Shown: positions 1-8,006 of the stretch, piece by piece | Numbering within the stretch: position 1 is the first letter of the stretch | How the letters are laid out: every line of letters begins with the position of its first letter | Assembly: GCA_900544405.1 (NCBI GenBank) | Contig: UQVA01000018.1 | Location: forward strand, 1 to 36,797 | Length of the DNA: 36,797 nucleotides | From: an uncultured Eubacteriales bacterium | GTDB taxonomy: Bacteria > Bacillota > Clostridia > Oscillospirales > Oscillospiraceae | Direction of reading: 5' to 3' | Notes under the pieces: generated by a model | Databases searched by the model: none | What the model was told of the DNA's origin: nothing | The model's input: the letters and a program-made list of their open reading frames with translations, nothing else | Position numbers and translations under genes: made by a program

Positions 1-83
1 GTTGCTTGAACAATTTTTACTTCAAAATATTGTCTAACTTTTGGGGGTCACTTCATTTTTCGTGCCGGGGATTCTTCTATCAG

Positions 84-108
84 GCACATCCGCCGGATGT
101 GCTTTTTT
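84..108 (+). terminator. Intrinsic terminator facing ftsH
   Basis: An 8-bp GC-rich stem (84-91 with 95-102, loop GCC) is followed by six T on the plus strand. The T run overlaps the ftsH stop codon. The T tract is on the plus strand only, so it most likely ends a plus-strand transcript entering from left of the window. Bases 1-83 contain no gene I can support. Confidence 0.7.
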
Positions 109-1978
109 AGTACTCGTAATCCCGGAACAGATTGGTGTCCGCCGTTTCGTCGATGGGCTTGCCCTCCATGCACTCCCGGAATTGCTTCCCGGACATGACC
201 TCATGCTTCAAAAGAAAGTCCGTAATGGTGTGCAGCTTGTCGGCATCCTTCTTGAGAATATCCTCGCACTGGGCATAAGCCTTGTCCATCAGCAGCTTTA
301 CCCGCTCGTCGATGGTCCCGGCGATTTTCTCGGAATAGCTCTTGGTTTTCTCGTAATCCCGGCCGATGAATACCTCGTCGCCGGTGGTATAGGAAATGGT
401 ACCAAGGGCCTCGTCCATGCCGTAACGGGCGATCATGTCCCGTGCCAGCTTGGAGGCCCGGTCAATGTCGCTGGAAGCGCCGGTGGAAATGTCCCCCAGG
501 AACAGGGCTTCAGCCACCCGTCCACCTAGCAGGCCCACGATCTGCTCATACATCTGATTCCGGGTCAGATGGCTGGATTCACTCTGGGGAAGGCTCCAGG
601 TGAGACCCAAGGCCTGACCGCGGGGAATAATGGAAATTTGCCGAACCGGGTCATGGGTGGGCAGGTGATACATGGCCACGGCATGGCCCGCTTCGTGGAT
701 GGCGGTGAGCCGCAGGTCCTCCTGCAGCCGCACCCGGCTCCGCTTTTCAGGTCCTGCCACCACTTTCATCACGGCCTCGTTCAGGTCGTTCATGTTCAGG
801 GCAGGGCGGTTCTCCCGTGCCGCCAGAATGGCCGCTTCGTTCATCAGATTGCTCAGGTCCGCTCCCGTGAAGCCGCTGGTGGCCAGGGCCACGGTGTGCA
901 GGTCAACGGAGTCGTCCAGACGTTTATTTTTGGCGTGGACCTTGAGAATTTCTTCCCGGCCCTTGCAGTCCGGTGCGCCCACATAAATTTGCCGGTCGAA
1001 CCGGCCGGGCCGCAGCAGTGCCGGGTCCAGAATGTCCGCCCGGTTGGTGGCCGCCAGGACGATCACGCCCTCGGTACGGTCAAAGCCGTCCATCTCCACC
1101 AGCATCTGGTTCAGGGTCTGCTCCCGCTCGTCATGGCCACCGCCCAGACCGGAGCCACGCTTGCGGCCCACGGCGTCGATCTCATCGATGAAAATAATGG
1201 CCGGGGCGATCTTCTTGGCCTGATTGAATAGGTCCCGGACACGGCTTGCGCCCACGCCCACATACATTTCCACGAAATCCGAGCCGGAAATGGAGAGGAA
1301 CTGCACGTCCGCCTCTCCGGCCACGGCCTTGGCAAGCAGGGTCTTACCGGTACCCGGAGGGCCCACCAGCAGGATGCCGTGGGGAATGCGGGCGCCGATG
1401 TCGGTGTATTTCTTCGGGTCCCGGAGAAAGTCCACCACTTCCTGCAGCTCTGCCTTTTCCTCGTCGGCACCGGCCACATCGTCAAAGGTGACTTTTTTGC
1501 CGCCGGGAGCGCCCAGATTGGCTCTGGCCCGGCCGAAGCTGGCCAGGGGATTGCTGTTATTGCCGCTGGACCGGCTCACCAGCAGGAACCAGACCAGCAG
1601 GACGATCAGCCCCGCCAGGGTCAGAGGAATGACCCAATCGTAGGGGGATACCGTCCGGCCACTGCGGAAATCGTAGGATTCCAGGGTCCCGGCGGCCACC
1701 TGCTGCTGAATGGTGTCCCACTGCTCCTGCCGGAACCGCTCCACGTCGGAAAGCGCCGCAGTCAGCACCGTTTTTCCGGCATAGGGCTCGGAAAGCTGCA
1801 GGGTAATGGTATCCCCCTGGACCACGAAGGCCTTGACCTTCCCGTCCTCCAGAAGGGAGACCACCTGCGAATAGCTCAGGCCGTCATTCTGGGGCTGCAG
1901 CACCCGTATCAGGAAGGAAAAGACCAGTGCCAGAATAAGCACATAGAGCAGGATGGAAATAAGATTGCGCTTTTTCAA
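107..1978 (-). CDS. ftsH: ATP-dependent zinc metalloprotease FtsH
   Basis: FtsH is a membrane-anchored AAA+ protease that degrades unassembled membrane proteins and regulatory proteins. The 623-residue product is normal length. It has two membrane segments (about residues 5-26 and 114-134) flanking an extracytoplasmic domain. The AAA module has Walker A GPPGTGKT at 206-213, Walker B IIFIDEID at 261-268 and the second-region-of-homology run near 310-328. The zinc motif HEAGH is at 428-432. The start is TTG at 1976-1978, with AAGGAG eight bases upstream; no ATG fits as well. It is the last gene of the gdpP operon, 12 bases after hpt, a linkage usual in Firmicutes. The identification is secure. 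Confidence 0.97.
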   Translation of the reverse strand: MKKRNLISILLYVLILALVFSFLIRVLQPQNDGLSYSQVVSLLEDGKVKAFVVQGDTITLQLSEPYAGKTVLTAALSDVERFRQEQWDTIQQQVAAGTLESYDFRSGRTVSPYDWVIPLTLAGLIVLLVWFLLVSRSSGNNSNPLASFGRARANLGAPGGKKVTFDDVAGADEEKAELQEVVDFLRDPKKYTDIGARIPHGILLVGPPGTGKTLLAKAVAGEADVQFLSISGSDFVEMYVGVGASRVRDLFNQAKKIAPAIIFIDEIDAVGRKRGSGLGGGHDEREQTLNQMLVEMDGFDRTEGVIVLAATNRADILDPALLRPGRFDRQIYVGAPDCKGREEILKVHAKNKRLDDSVDLHTVALATSGFTGADLSNLMNEAAILAARENRPALNMNDLNEAVMKVVAGPEKRSRVRLQEDLRLTAIHEAGHAVAMYHLPTHDPVRQISIIPRGQALGLTWSLPQSESSHLTRNQMYEQIVGLLGGRVAEALFLGDISTGASSDIDRASKLARDMIARYGMDEALGTISYTTGDEVFIGRDYEKTKSYSEKIAGTIDERVKLLMDKAYAQCEDILKKDADKLHTITDFLLKHEVMSGKQFRECMEGKPIDETADTNLFRDYEY

Positions 1979-1990
1979 AATGCAAACTCC

Positions 1991-2536
1991 TTATTTTTCG
2001 TACACTTCGGGCTTCAGAACGCCGATATAGGGCAGATTCCGGTAATGCTCCTCATAATCCATGCCGTAGCCCACCACAAAGCGGTTGGGAATGACAAAGC
2101 CCGTATAGTCCGGCTGGAGGGTGATCCCGGCTCTGCGCCGTGCAGGTTTGTCAAGCAATGTGCAGATACGCAGGGAGGCGGGGTTCTTGGCCAGAAGGTG
2201 CCTGTATGTAAAGTCCAGAGAGTTTCCGGTGTCGTAAATGTCCTCAAGGATAACCACATGACGGCCGGAAATGTCCCTTGTCAGGTCCCGCAGTACGTTC
2301 ATCTGACCGGTGGTGCTGGTGCCGCCTGAATAAGAGGAGATCCACATGAAGTCCAGCTCGCAGGGAGCGTCAAAGTTCCGCACGATGTCGGAATAGAACA
2401 TGACGACACCTTTCAGAACGCCCACAAAAATCGGGTTCTTGTCGGCGTAGTCCTCCGTAAGCTGCGCCGCCAGGGCCTTGACCTTAGCCTGCAGTTCCTC
2501 AGTGGGAATCAAAATTTCCTCAATATCGTTTTTCAT
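1991..2536 (-). CDS. hpt: Hypoxanthine phosphoribosyltransferase
   Basis: This purine-salvage enzyme joins hypoxanthine or guanine to PRPP to make IMP or GMP. The 181-residue product has the PRPP-binding motif VVILEDIYDTGNSL at 94-107. The LKG loop is near 41-43, and a DFMWISSYSGGT segment (62-73) matches the flexible loop of the family. ATG follows GGGAGG by five bases. It lies between tilS and ftsH in the same orientation, as in many Firmicutes. Xanthine or guanine preference cannot be read from the sequence. Confidence 0.95.
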   Translation of the reverse strand: MKNDIEEILIPTEELQAKVKALAAQLTEDYADKNPIFVGVLKGVVMFYSDIVRNFDAPCELDFMWISSYSGGTSTTGQMNVLRDLTRDISGRHVVILEDIYDTGNSLDFTYRHLLAKNPASLRICTLLDKPARRRAGITLQPDYTGFVIPNRFVVGYGMDYEEHYRNLPYIGVLKPEVYEK

Positions 2537-2563
2537 AAAAGCCTCCCAAAGATTTGCATTTTC

Positions 2564-3814
2564 TTATTTCTTTTTCTCAAACCGAAGCACGACACCGCCG
2601 CCCATTCGGGGCAGACTGCCGCCAATCCCGGCCACGGCCAGGACTCCCAGATCATCCGAGAGCACCGGGATTCGGTCCCGGAGGGATGCAGGTATTTTTC
2701 GGTCAATCAACAGTTTTTTCAGCGGCTTTGTGCCGCCGGAAAGCGTAATAACGTCGCCGCTTTGCCGACTGCGGACGGTGATCGGCCCTTGCGGGCAAAC
2801 GGAAAAGCAGGATACCGACGAATGGTCCACCGTGCCAAATTCTGCCGAAATTTCGTAGTCCCCCCAGGAAATTTTTCCGGGGCAGGGGAGCGGCACCGGT
2901 TCCGGAATGGATTCCGGCGTGGTGACGGTCAGAATATCGTAGCGCCGGACCAGCTCTTTTCCGCCAGGCAGGTTTATCCGGGCGGAGGGCTTCTCCGAAC
3001 GGGCGGCGGCCAGCACCGCCTCCACATGGGCCTCGCAAATATCCGGCACATGATTCTCCCGCAGCAGCACCGCAGCGGCCCGCTTTTGCTGGACCGGGTC
3101 CAACGCAAGGATCGCCGGAACGGTCAGCGGGCATGGGAGCAGGGAAGTCAGATGATTTTCTTCGGCTCGAAGCGACAGCGCCGTCCGGGAAAGCGTTTCT
3201 CCGATTTGCGGGTTTTCCTGGTGAAGAAGGGGCATCACCCCATGGCGAAGCCGGTTCCGAAGGAAATCGTCCGTTTCATTGGAACTGTCCTCCACATGGG
3301 GGAGATCCTGTTCTTCCAGGAAGTTCAGGACCTCCTGACGGGTGACGGTGAGCATGGGTCGGATATATTTACCCCGCCTGGGTGCGATGCCCCCAAGCCC
3401 CCGGAGACTGCTGCCACGAATCAGGTGCATGAGCAGGGTCTCGGCGTTGTCGTCAGCGGTGTGGGCCGTGGCAACAAGGCCGGGAAGGGTGTCGAAAAAA
3501 GCGTATCGGGCCTCCCGGGCGGCGCTTTCCAGCCCCCGGTCCACGGGAATCACATTTCCGGAGCCGACGGTCAGGGGAATTTCGTATTTTTTACAGAATT
3601 CCCGGACAAAATCCTCGTCCCGGTCGGATTCGGCACCCCGCAGATGGTGGTTAAAATGGGCCGCAGACAGGGAAATATCCAGTTCCTCCCGCAAAAGAAG
3701 CAGCCCATAGGTCATGGCCACGGAATCCGCCCCGCCGGACAGGGCGCAGGTCACGGTGCTGCCGGGGGCTATCAAATTCTGTGCCTTAAAAAACTGCCGC
3801 AGCTTATTCAGCAT
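2564..3814 (-). CDS. tilS: tRNA(Ile)-lysidine synthase
   Basis: TilS modifies the wobble cytidine of the AUA-reading tRNA-Ile to lysidine, an essential step for decoding AUA. The 416-residue product has the PP-loop SGGADS at 26-31. The HFNHHLRGAES segment typical of TilS follows at about 53-63. The C-terminal part fits the substrate-binding extension of bacterial TilS. The start codon overlaps the end of dnaB by 11 bases, which suggests translational coupling and explains the weak ribosome binding site. Confidence 0.95.
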   Translation of the reverse strand: MLNKLRQFFKAQNLIAPGSTVTCALSGGADSVAMTYGLLLLREELDISLSAAHFNHHLRGAESDRDEDFVREFCKKYEIPLTVGSGNVIPVDRGLESAAREARYAFFDTLPGLVATAHTADDNAETLLMHLIRGSSLRGLGGIAPRRGKYIRPMLTVTRQEVLNFLEEQDLPHVEDSSNETDDFLRNRLRHGVMPLLHQENPQIGETLSRTALSLRAEENHLTSLLPCPLTVPAILALDPVQQKRAAAVLLRENHVPDICEAHVEAVLAAARSEKPSARINLPGGKELVRRYDILTVTTPESIPEPVPLPCPGKISWGDYEISAEFGTVDHSSVSCFSVCPQGPITVRSRQSGDVITLSGGTKPLKKLLIDRKIPASLRDRIPVLSDDLGVLAVAGIGGSLPRMGGGVVLRFEKKK

Positions 3815-5144
3815 GCTTCCACTCCCGGTCCGTGAAGGTCTGGTAGGGGCCGAACCACTGCAATTTCACTGTGCCGGTCTCGCCGTGCCGGTTCTTGGAC
3901 ACGATGCACTCGGCCAGTCCCTTGTCCTCGGAATTGGGGTTATAGTATTCGTCCCGGTACAGGAACATGACGGAGTCCGCATCCTGCTCGATGGCGCCGG
4001 ATTCCCGCAGGTCCGAAAGAATGGGCCGTTTGTCCGTCCGGCTCTCCACCGCACGGGACAGCTGGCTCAGGCAGACAACGGGGATATTCAGTTCCTTTGC
4101 CATGATCTTCAGCGCACGGGAAATTTCGCCCACGATGGTCACACGGTTGTCGCCGCTGTTTTTTCCGTAGCCGGAGGAGGTCATCAACTGCAGATAGTCG
4201 ATGACCACCAGGCCCAGATTTTCGATCCGACGGCACTTGGCGTTGATGTCAGCCACGGTGACGCTGGGATTGTCGTCAATGCGGATGTCCGTCTGACTCA
4301 GGGAAGCCGCCGCCATGGCCAGCTTGCCCCATTCCTCATCGGTCAGCTTGCCGGTGGCCAGCTTCTGCATATCAATAAAGCTCTCGCTGGCCAAAAGACG
4401 CATGGCCAGCTGCTCCCGGGACATTTCCAGGTTGAAAATGGCAACGGTTTTTTTATAAGCCTTGGCCACGTTCACGCCCAGATTCAGCGCAAAGGCGGAT
4501 TTGCCCATGGCCGGCCGGGCGGCCACCAGCAGAAGGTCCGATTTGTTCAGACCGTTGATCTTGCTGTCCAGGTCCCGCAGGCCCGTAGAAAGGCCGGGGA
4601 TGGCGGAATCCGACTGGGCCAGTTCCGTCAGACGGTCAAAGACCTTGTGCAGCACCGTGCCGATATGCTCCAAACTGTCCCCACGCTCGCCTTTCCGGAG
4701 GGCGTAAATTTTCTTCTCCGCACTTTCCAGCATCTCCGCCGGGGTACCCACCTGGGAGTACACCGTTTCGGTGATGTCGCTGGCCGCCTGGGCCAGTCCC
4801 CGAAGCATGGATTTGTCCCGGACAATGTTGGCGTAGCGCACCGCATTGGCAGCAGTGGGGGTGATCTCCATCAGCTGGAGCACATAATCCTTAGAATTTT
4901 CTTCGTAATAGCCCAACTCCCGCAGCTTATCCAGCACCGTTACCGGGTCGATGGTCTGGGAGAAGTTGAACATGGTATAAATGGTCTCATAAAGCTGCTG
5001 GTTCTGCTTCAGAAAGAAATCCTCCGGCCGGAGGATGCCGATGACATCGGAGACGCATCGGCTGTCAATGAGCATGGAACCCAGCACTGCCTGCTCGGCC
5101 TCCAGCGACTGGGGAGGCTGGCGGGAGATCAGTTCTTCCTCCAT
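3804..5144 (-). CDS. dnaB: Replicative DNA helicase DnaB
   Basis: DnaB is the hexameric helicase that unwinds DNA at the fork and recruits primase. In the 446-residue product the N-terminal helical domain is about 1-110. A linker leads to the RecA-like motor with Walker A in ARPAMGKSA at 209-217 and Walker B in LVVIDYLQLM. The conserved LSQLSRAVE and SDLRESGAIEQDAD motifs follow. ATG follows GAGGAGG. No intein interrupts it. It sits between rplI and tilS in the gdpP operon, so it is the chromosomal replicative helicase rather than a phage copy. Confidence 0.97.
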   Translation of the reverse strand: MEEELISRQPPQSLEAEQAVLGSMLIDSRCVSDVIGILRPEDFFLKQNQQLYETIYTMFNFSQTIDPVTVLDKLRELGYYEENSKDYVLQLMEITPTAANAVRYANIVRDKSMLRGLAQAASDITETVYSQVGTPAEMLESAEKKIYALRKGERGDSLEHIGTVLHKVFDRLTELAQSDSAIPGLSTGLRDLDSKINGLNKSDLLLVAARPAMGKSAFALNLGVNVAKAYKKTVAIFNLEMSREQLAMRLLASESFIDMQKLATGKLTDEEWGKLAMAAASLSQTDIRIDDNPSVTVADINAKCRRIENLGLVVIDYLQLMTSSGYGKNSGDNRVTIVGEISRALKIMAKELNIPVVCLSQLSRAVESRTDKRPILSDLRESGAIEQDADSVMFLYRDEYYNPNSEDKGLAECIVSKNRHGETGTVKLQWFGPYQTFTDREWKHAE

Positions 5145-5175
5145 TAGGTCCTCCTCTCAAGAAATCAGGTGGAAA

Positions 5176-5622
5176 TCAGGCCTCCTGAATTTTCACGGTG
5201 AGGGGAGCGCTGATCTCGTAGCCCAGCTTGCAGGTGACGGTGTACGTGCCGACGTTCTTGATGGGGTCGGCAATGACGATCTTCCGCTTGTCCAGGGTGA
5301 TGCCGGTGGCAGCCTTCAGCGCATCGGCAATTTCCTGGTTGGTCACGGAGCCGAACAGCTTCCCAGCCCCGCCGCCCTTGGCGGTGACGGTGACGGTCAG
5401 CTCCCGCAGCTTCTTGGAAATTTCCATGGCCTCGGCCCGCTCCTTGGCGGCTTTCTCGGCGGCAGCCTTGTCGTTCATACGCATGGTGTTGATGGCATCG
5501 GGGGTGGCCTCGATGGCGATCTTCTTGGGCAGCATGAAGTTCCGGGCGTAGCCGTCGGAAACCTCCAGCATCTGGCCCTTCTTGCCCTTGCCCTTCACAT
5601 CCTGCAAAAGAATCACTTTCAT
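5176..5622 (-). CDS. rplI: 50S ribosomal protein L9
   Basis: L9 binds 23S rRNA near the base of the L1 stalk and helps keep reading frame. The 148-residue product has the family N-terminus (MKVILLQDVKGKGKKGQ) and the signature DGYARNFMLPKKIA near 23-36. A long charged helix (about 40-75) then leads to the C-terminal domain, so it is full length. ATG is preceded by AAAAGGAGAT. It lies 21 bases after gdpP and 31 bases before dnaB, the usual Firmicutes order. Confidence 0.97.
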   Translation of the reverse strand: MKVILLQDVKGKGKKGQMLEVSDGYARNFMLPKKIAIEATPDAINTMRMNDKAAAEKAAKERAEAMEISKKLRELTVTVTAKGGGAGKLFGSVTNQEIADALKAATGITLDKRKIVIADPIKNVGTYTVTCKLGYEISAPLTVKIQEA

Positions 5623-5643
5623 AATCGTATATCTCCTTTTTCC

Positions 5644-7617
5644 TTATTTTTCATAGAATCGGTCAATGGACGCCATCAGTTGGTCCAGGGCGTCCTTGAC
5701 GGTGGTATGCTTCATCTGCGCTCCGGCGGTGGCAGCATTTCCGCCGCCGCCCAGGGGCTCCAAAATCACCTGCACATTGGCCTTGCCGATGGAACGGGCG
5801 GAAATAATGACCGTATCCCCGTCCGGGTAAAGCACAAAGGAGGCGCTGAGGCCGGATATGTTCAAAAGCTCATCGGCGGCCTGGGCGGCCAGCACCCGGC
5901 TGGTCGCAGCGTTCAGAGCGGCGATGGCGATCTCCTGCCGGTAGAGCCGGGCGGAGCGGATGATCTGATATTTGGCCATGGTGTCCTGGAAATCGTTCTG
6001 CAGCAGCACCTTGACCTCCACAGGGTCAGCCCCCAGCTGGCGCAGATAGGCGGCAGCCTCGAAGGTGCGCTCGCCGGTGCGGACGTTGAAGCTCTTGGTG
6101 TCCAGGAAAATGCCTGCCAGCAGGCTCTTGGCCTCGATGGGCAGCACATCGGATTTGTCCACGGCGTACTGCAGAAGTTCCGTGGTCAACTCGGAAGCAG
6201 AGGAGGCGTAAGGCTCGTGAAGCTGCACCACCGGCTCGATATAATCCGCCGCACGGCGGTGATGGTCCACCACGCAGACCTTGGAAATGGCTTCCAGCAG
6301 GGACTGGCTCTCTACCTGGTCCGGCCGGTTGGTGTCCACGACCACCAGAATGGAGTGGCTGTCGCAGAGCAGCAGGGCCTCCTGACCGGAAATAAAGGCA
6401 TCCTTATATTCCGGCACCTGACGAATCTCGGCAATGAGCTTTTCTGCCGCATTGTTGTCCAGGTCCAGGACGATTTTGAACTTCCGGCCCTTTTTCCGGC
6501 ACAGACAGCCGATGCCCATGGCGGCCCCCACGGCGTCCAGGTCCGCATTTTTGTGGCCCATGATGAACACCTGACTGCTTTGGCCGATGAGTTCCATAAT
6601 GGAGTTGGCGGTCACACGGGAGCGGACCTTGCTGCGGTGGTCGGCTTCTCTTGTCCGGCCGCCGTAAAAGCTGAAATTGTAGCGGTCCTTGATGACTGCC
6701 TGGTCGCCGCCCCGGCTCAGGGACATTTCAATGGCCAGGGAAGCGAACCGGTAGCACTCGTCAAAGGTTGCTCCGTCCACGCCCAGGCCCAAAGAAATGG
6801 ATGCAGCCAGCCCGGCGGGACTGGTGATCTGATGAATCTGCTCCAGCAGGGAGAATTTATCCTGAATGGCCCGGTTCAGGTCCCGACGCTCAAAGAGAAA
6901 CAGATAGCGGCTCCGCTCCAGCCGGCGCAGCAGACCGTTGTATTGCTCCGTCCAGCCGGTGATGGTGCTGTCGATTTGCGCATTCAGGGTGGAAATGGCC
7001 CCTTCGGTGAGGTTTTTCGTCAGTTCCTCGTAGTTGTCAATTAAAATAATAGACATGACCGGCCGGGAGCGGATGTACTCGTCCCGGACCAGATAAAGTT
7101 CCGTCAGATCGGAGAAAAACAGAATGGCCAGCATGGTCCCGGCAGCGTCATTCGCCCGATTCTGGATGCCGTAGACCCGATAGCGGCGGCCCTTGACGGT
7201 CACGTCGAAGGGAAATTCGTGCTTGCCCTCCGTGAGCCAGTCCAGCTTCAATTCCGGCACCAGTTCCGTGATGGTCCGGTCGGTGAACCCGTCGTGAAGG
7301 TCCGCCGCAGAGGCGAAATCCTCGTTGGCATAGGTAATGACCCCATCGGCCATGCGGACCATGACGGTAGGGAAGGGGGGAAGCGCCGGTGTTCCGGCCT
7401 CCGGGATGACCAGAGCCGACTGAAGATAGTTTTGCAGCACGGCCTTGCGCTGCTTCCGCTGGCGCAGGTACAGGGCCAGCAGCAATATGGTCAGCGCCGC
7501 TTCGCAGCCCGCCAGAATAAAATTCTGAAAGGCGGCGGCTGCCACCACGAAGGCACCCAGCACGGCAAAGAATACCCAGGATGCCGGTTCCAGATACCGC
7601 CCCAGCTTTTTATTCAT
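5644..7617 (-). CDS. gdpP: c-di-AMP phosphodiesterase GdpP (DHH/DHHA1)
   Basis: GdpP hydrolyses cyclic di-AMP to pApA and so controls potassium, osmotic and cell-wall physiology. The product is 657 residues, close to the B. subtilis protein. Two membrane helices lie at about 12-50, followed by a degenerate PAS region (about 75-180) and a degenerate GGDEF-like region (about 185-320). The DHH domain has GHKNADLDAVG at 354-364, DTN at 428-430 and VVDHHRR at 449-455. The DHHA1 glycine motif GGGGNAATAG is at 623-632. I start at ATG 7617 with GGGAGG just upstream. A longer in-frame start at 7710 would fall on the promoter -35 box. It heads the six-gene operon. Confidence 0.95.
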   Translation of the reverse strand: MNKKLGRYLEPASWVFFAVLGAFVVAAAAFQNFILAGCEAALTILLLALYLRQRKQRKAVLQNYLQSALVIPEAGTPALPPFPTVMVRMADGVITYANEDFASAADLHDGFTDRTITELVPELKLDWLTEGKHEFPFDVTVKGRRYRVYGIQNRANDAAGTMLAILFFSDLTELYLVRDEYIRSRPVMSIILIDNYEELTKNLTEGAISTLNAQIDSTITGWTEQYNGLLRRLERSRYLFLFERRDLNRAIQDKFSLLEQIHQITSPAGLAASISLGLGVDGATFDECYRFASLAIEMSLSRGGDQAVIKDRYNFSFYGGRTREADHRSKVRSRVTANSIMELIGQSSQVFIMGHKNADLDAVGAAMGIGCLCRKKGRKFKIVLDLDNNAAEKLIAEIRQVPEYKDAFISGQEALLLCDSHSILVVVDTNRPDQVESQSLLEAISKVCVVDHHRRAADYIEPVVQLHEPYASSASELTTELLQYAVDKSDVLPIEAKSLLAGIFLDTKSFNVRTGERTFEAAAYLRQLGADPVEVKVLLQNDFQDTMAKYQIIRSARLYRQEIAIAALNAATSRVLAAQAADELLNISGLSASFVLYPDGDTVIISARSIGKANVQVILEPLGGGGNAATAGAQMKHTTVKDALDQLMASIDRFYEK

Positions 7618-7681
7618 GGTTTCTACCTCCCATATCGGCTCCGGTATCCCCTTCCCGGCGCACAACTCCGCTATTTTGCTC

Positions 7682-7710
7682 ATTATAACAAATCTCCGCC
7701 GGATGTTCAA
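7682..7710 (-). promoter_or_regulatory. Promoter of the gdpP-rplI-dnaB-tilS-hpt-ftsH operon
   Basis: On the minus strand TTGAAC (7705-7710) is separated by 17 bases from TATAAT (7682-7687). A TG one base before the -10 makes it an extended -10 promoter. The expected 5' untranslated region is about 60 bases before ATG 7617. No other good promoter was noticed further down the operon. Confidence 0.8.
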
Positions 7711-7778
7711 TCCCTATTTCGCTTTTCCTACGGGAAAAAGCGTTTTTTCCCCGGTCCGGAAAAAAGCAAAAAAGAGGG

Positions 7779-7806
7779 TGTACAATTTTGAATTTTGTGG
7801 TATAAT
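7779..7806 (+). promoter_or_regulatory. Promoter of the RNase J leader
   Basis: TGTACA (7779-7784), a 16-base spacer and a perfect TATAAT (7801-7806) with an extended TGG before it. It predicts a start near 7812-7814, giving a leader of about 195 bases before the RNase J start codon. Confidence 0.75.
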
Positions 7807-7812
7807 GATTCC

Positions 7813-8006
7813 TGCATGAGCCGGGTGGGCAGTCCCGGCATGGTGTATCCCGAACCCAACCGGGAGAAAACGTAAGAAAATAAGCACGTTCGCAGGCATT
7901 CCCCACGGTGACGGCGATACAGGGCCGGAGTCAAGGGCGAATGGGTGCTTGCTTTTGTGCTGTCATTTCGCAAAAATGCGAATTTTGAAAGGAGTTATGA
8001 TATTTT
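7813..8006 (+). ncRNA. Structured 5' leader of RNase J (unidentified)
   Basis: The leader folds into strong local stems. Hairpin 1 pairs GCCGGG with CCCGGC (7819-7840 region) with loop TGGGCAGT. Hairpin 2 pairs TCCCG with CGGGA (about 7848-7866) with loop AACCCAAC. The loops hold complementary TGGG and CCCA, so a kissing contact is possible. A third helix joins AAGCAC/TTCGC (from about 7882) to GCGAA/GTGCTT (to about 7950). A last small hairpin, TTCGCA-AAAA-TGCGAA, with a short T run lies just before the ribosome binding site. The first two hairpins recall the 5' Alu domain of large bacterial SRP RNA, but the GGAAGGAAGCAGC S-domain motif is missing. The family is unknown to me. Confidence 0.55.

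Noticed and set aside
7813..8006. SRP RNA, FMN, c-di-AMP, cobalamin or T-box identity for the RNase J leader
   Set aside because: The Alu-like hairpins are not followed by the GGAAGGAAGCAGC S-domain motif, and the conserved core words of the listed riboswitches were not found.
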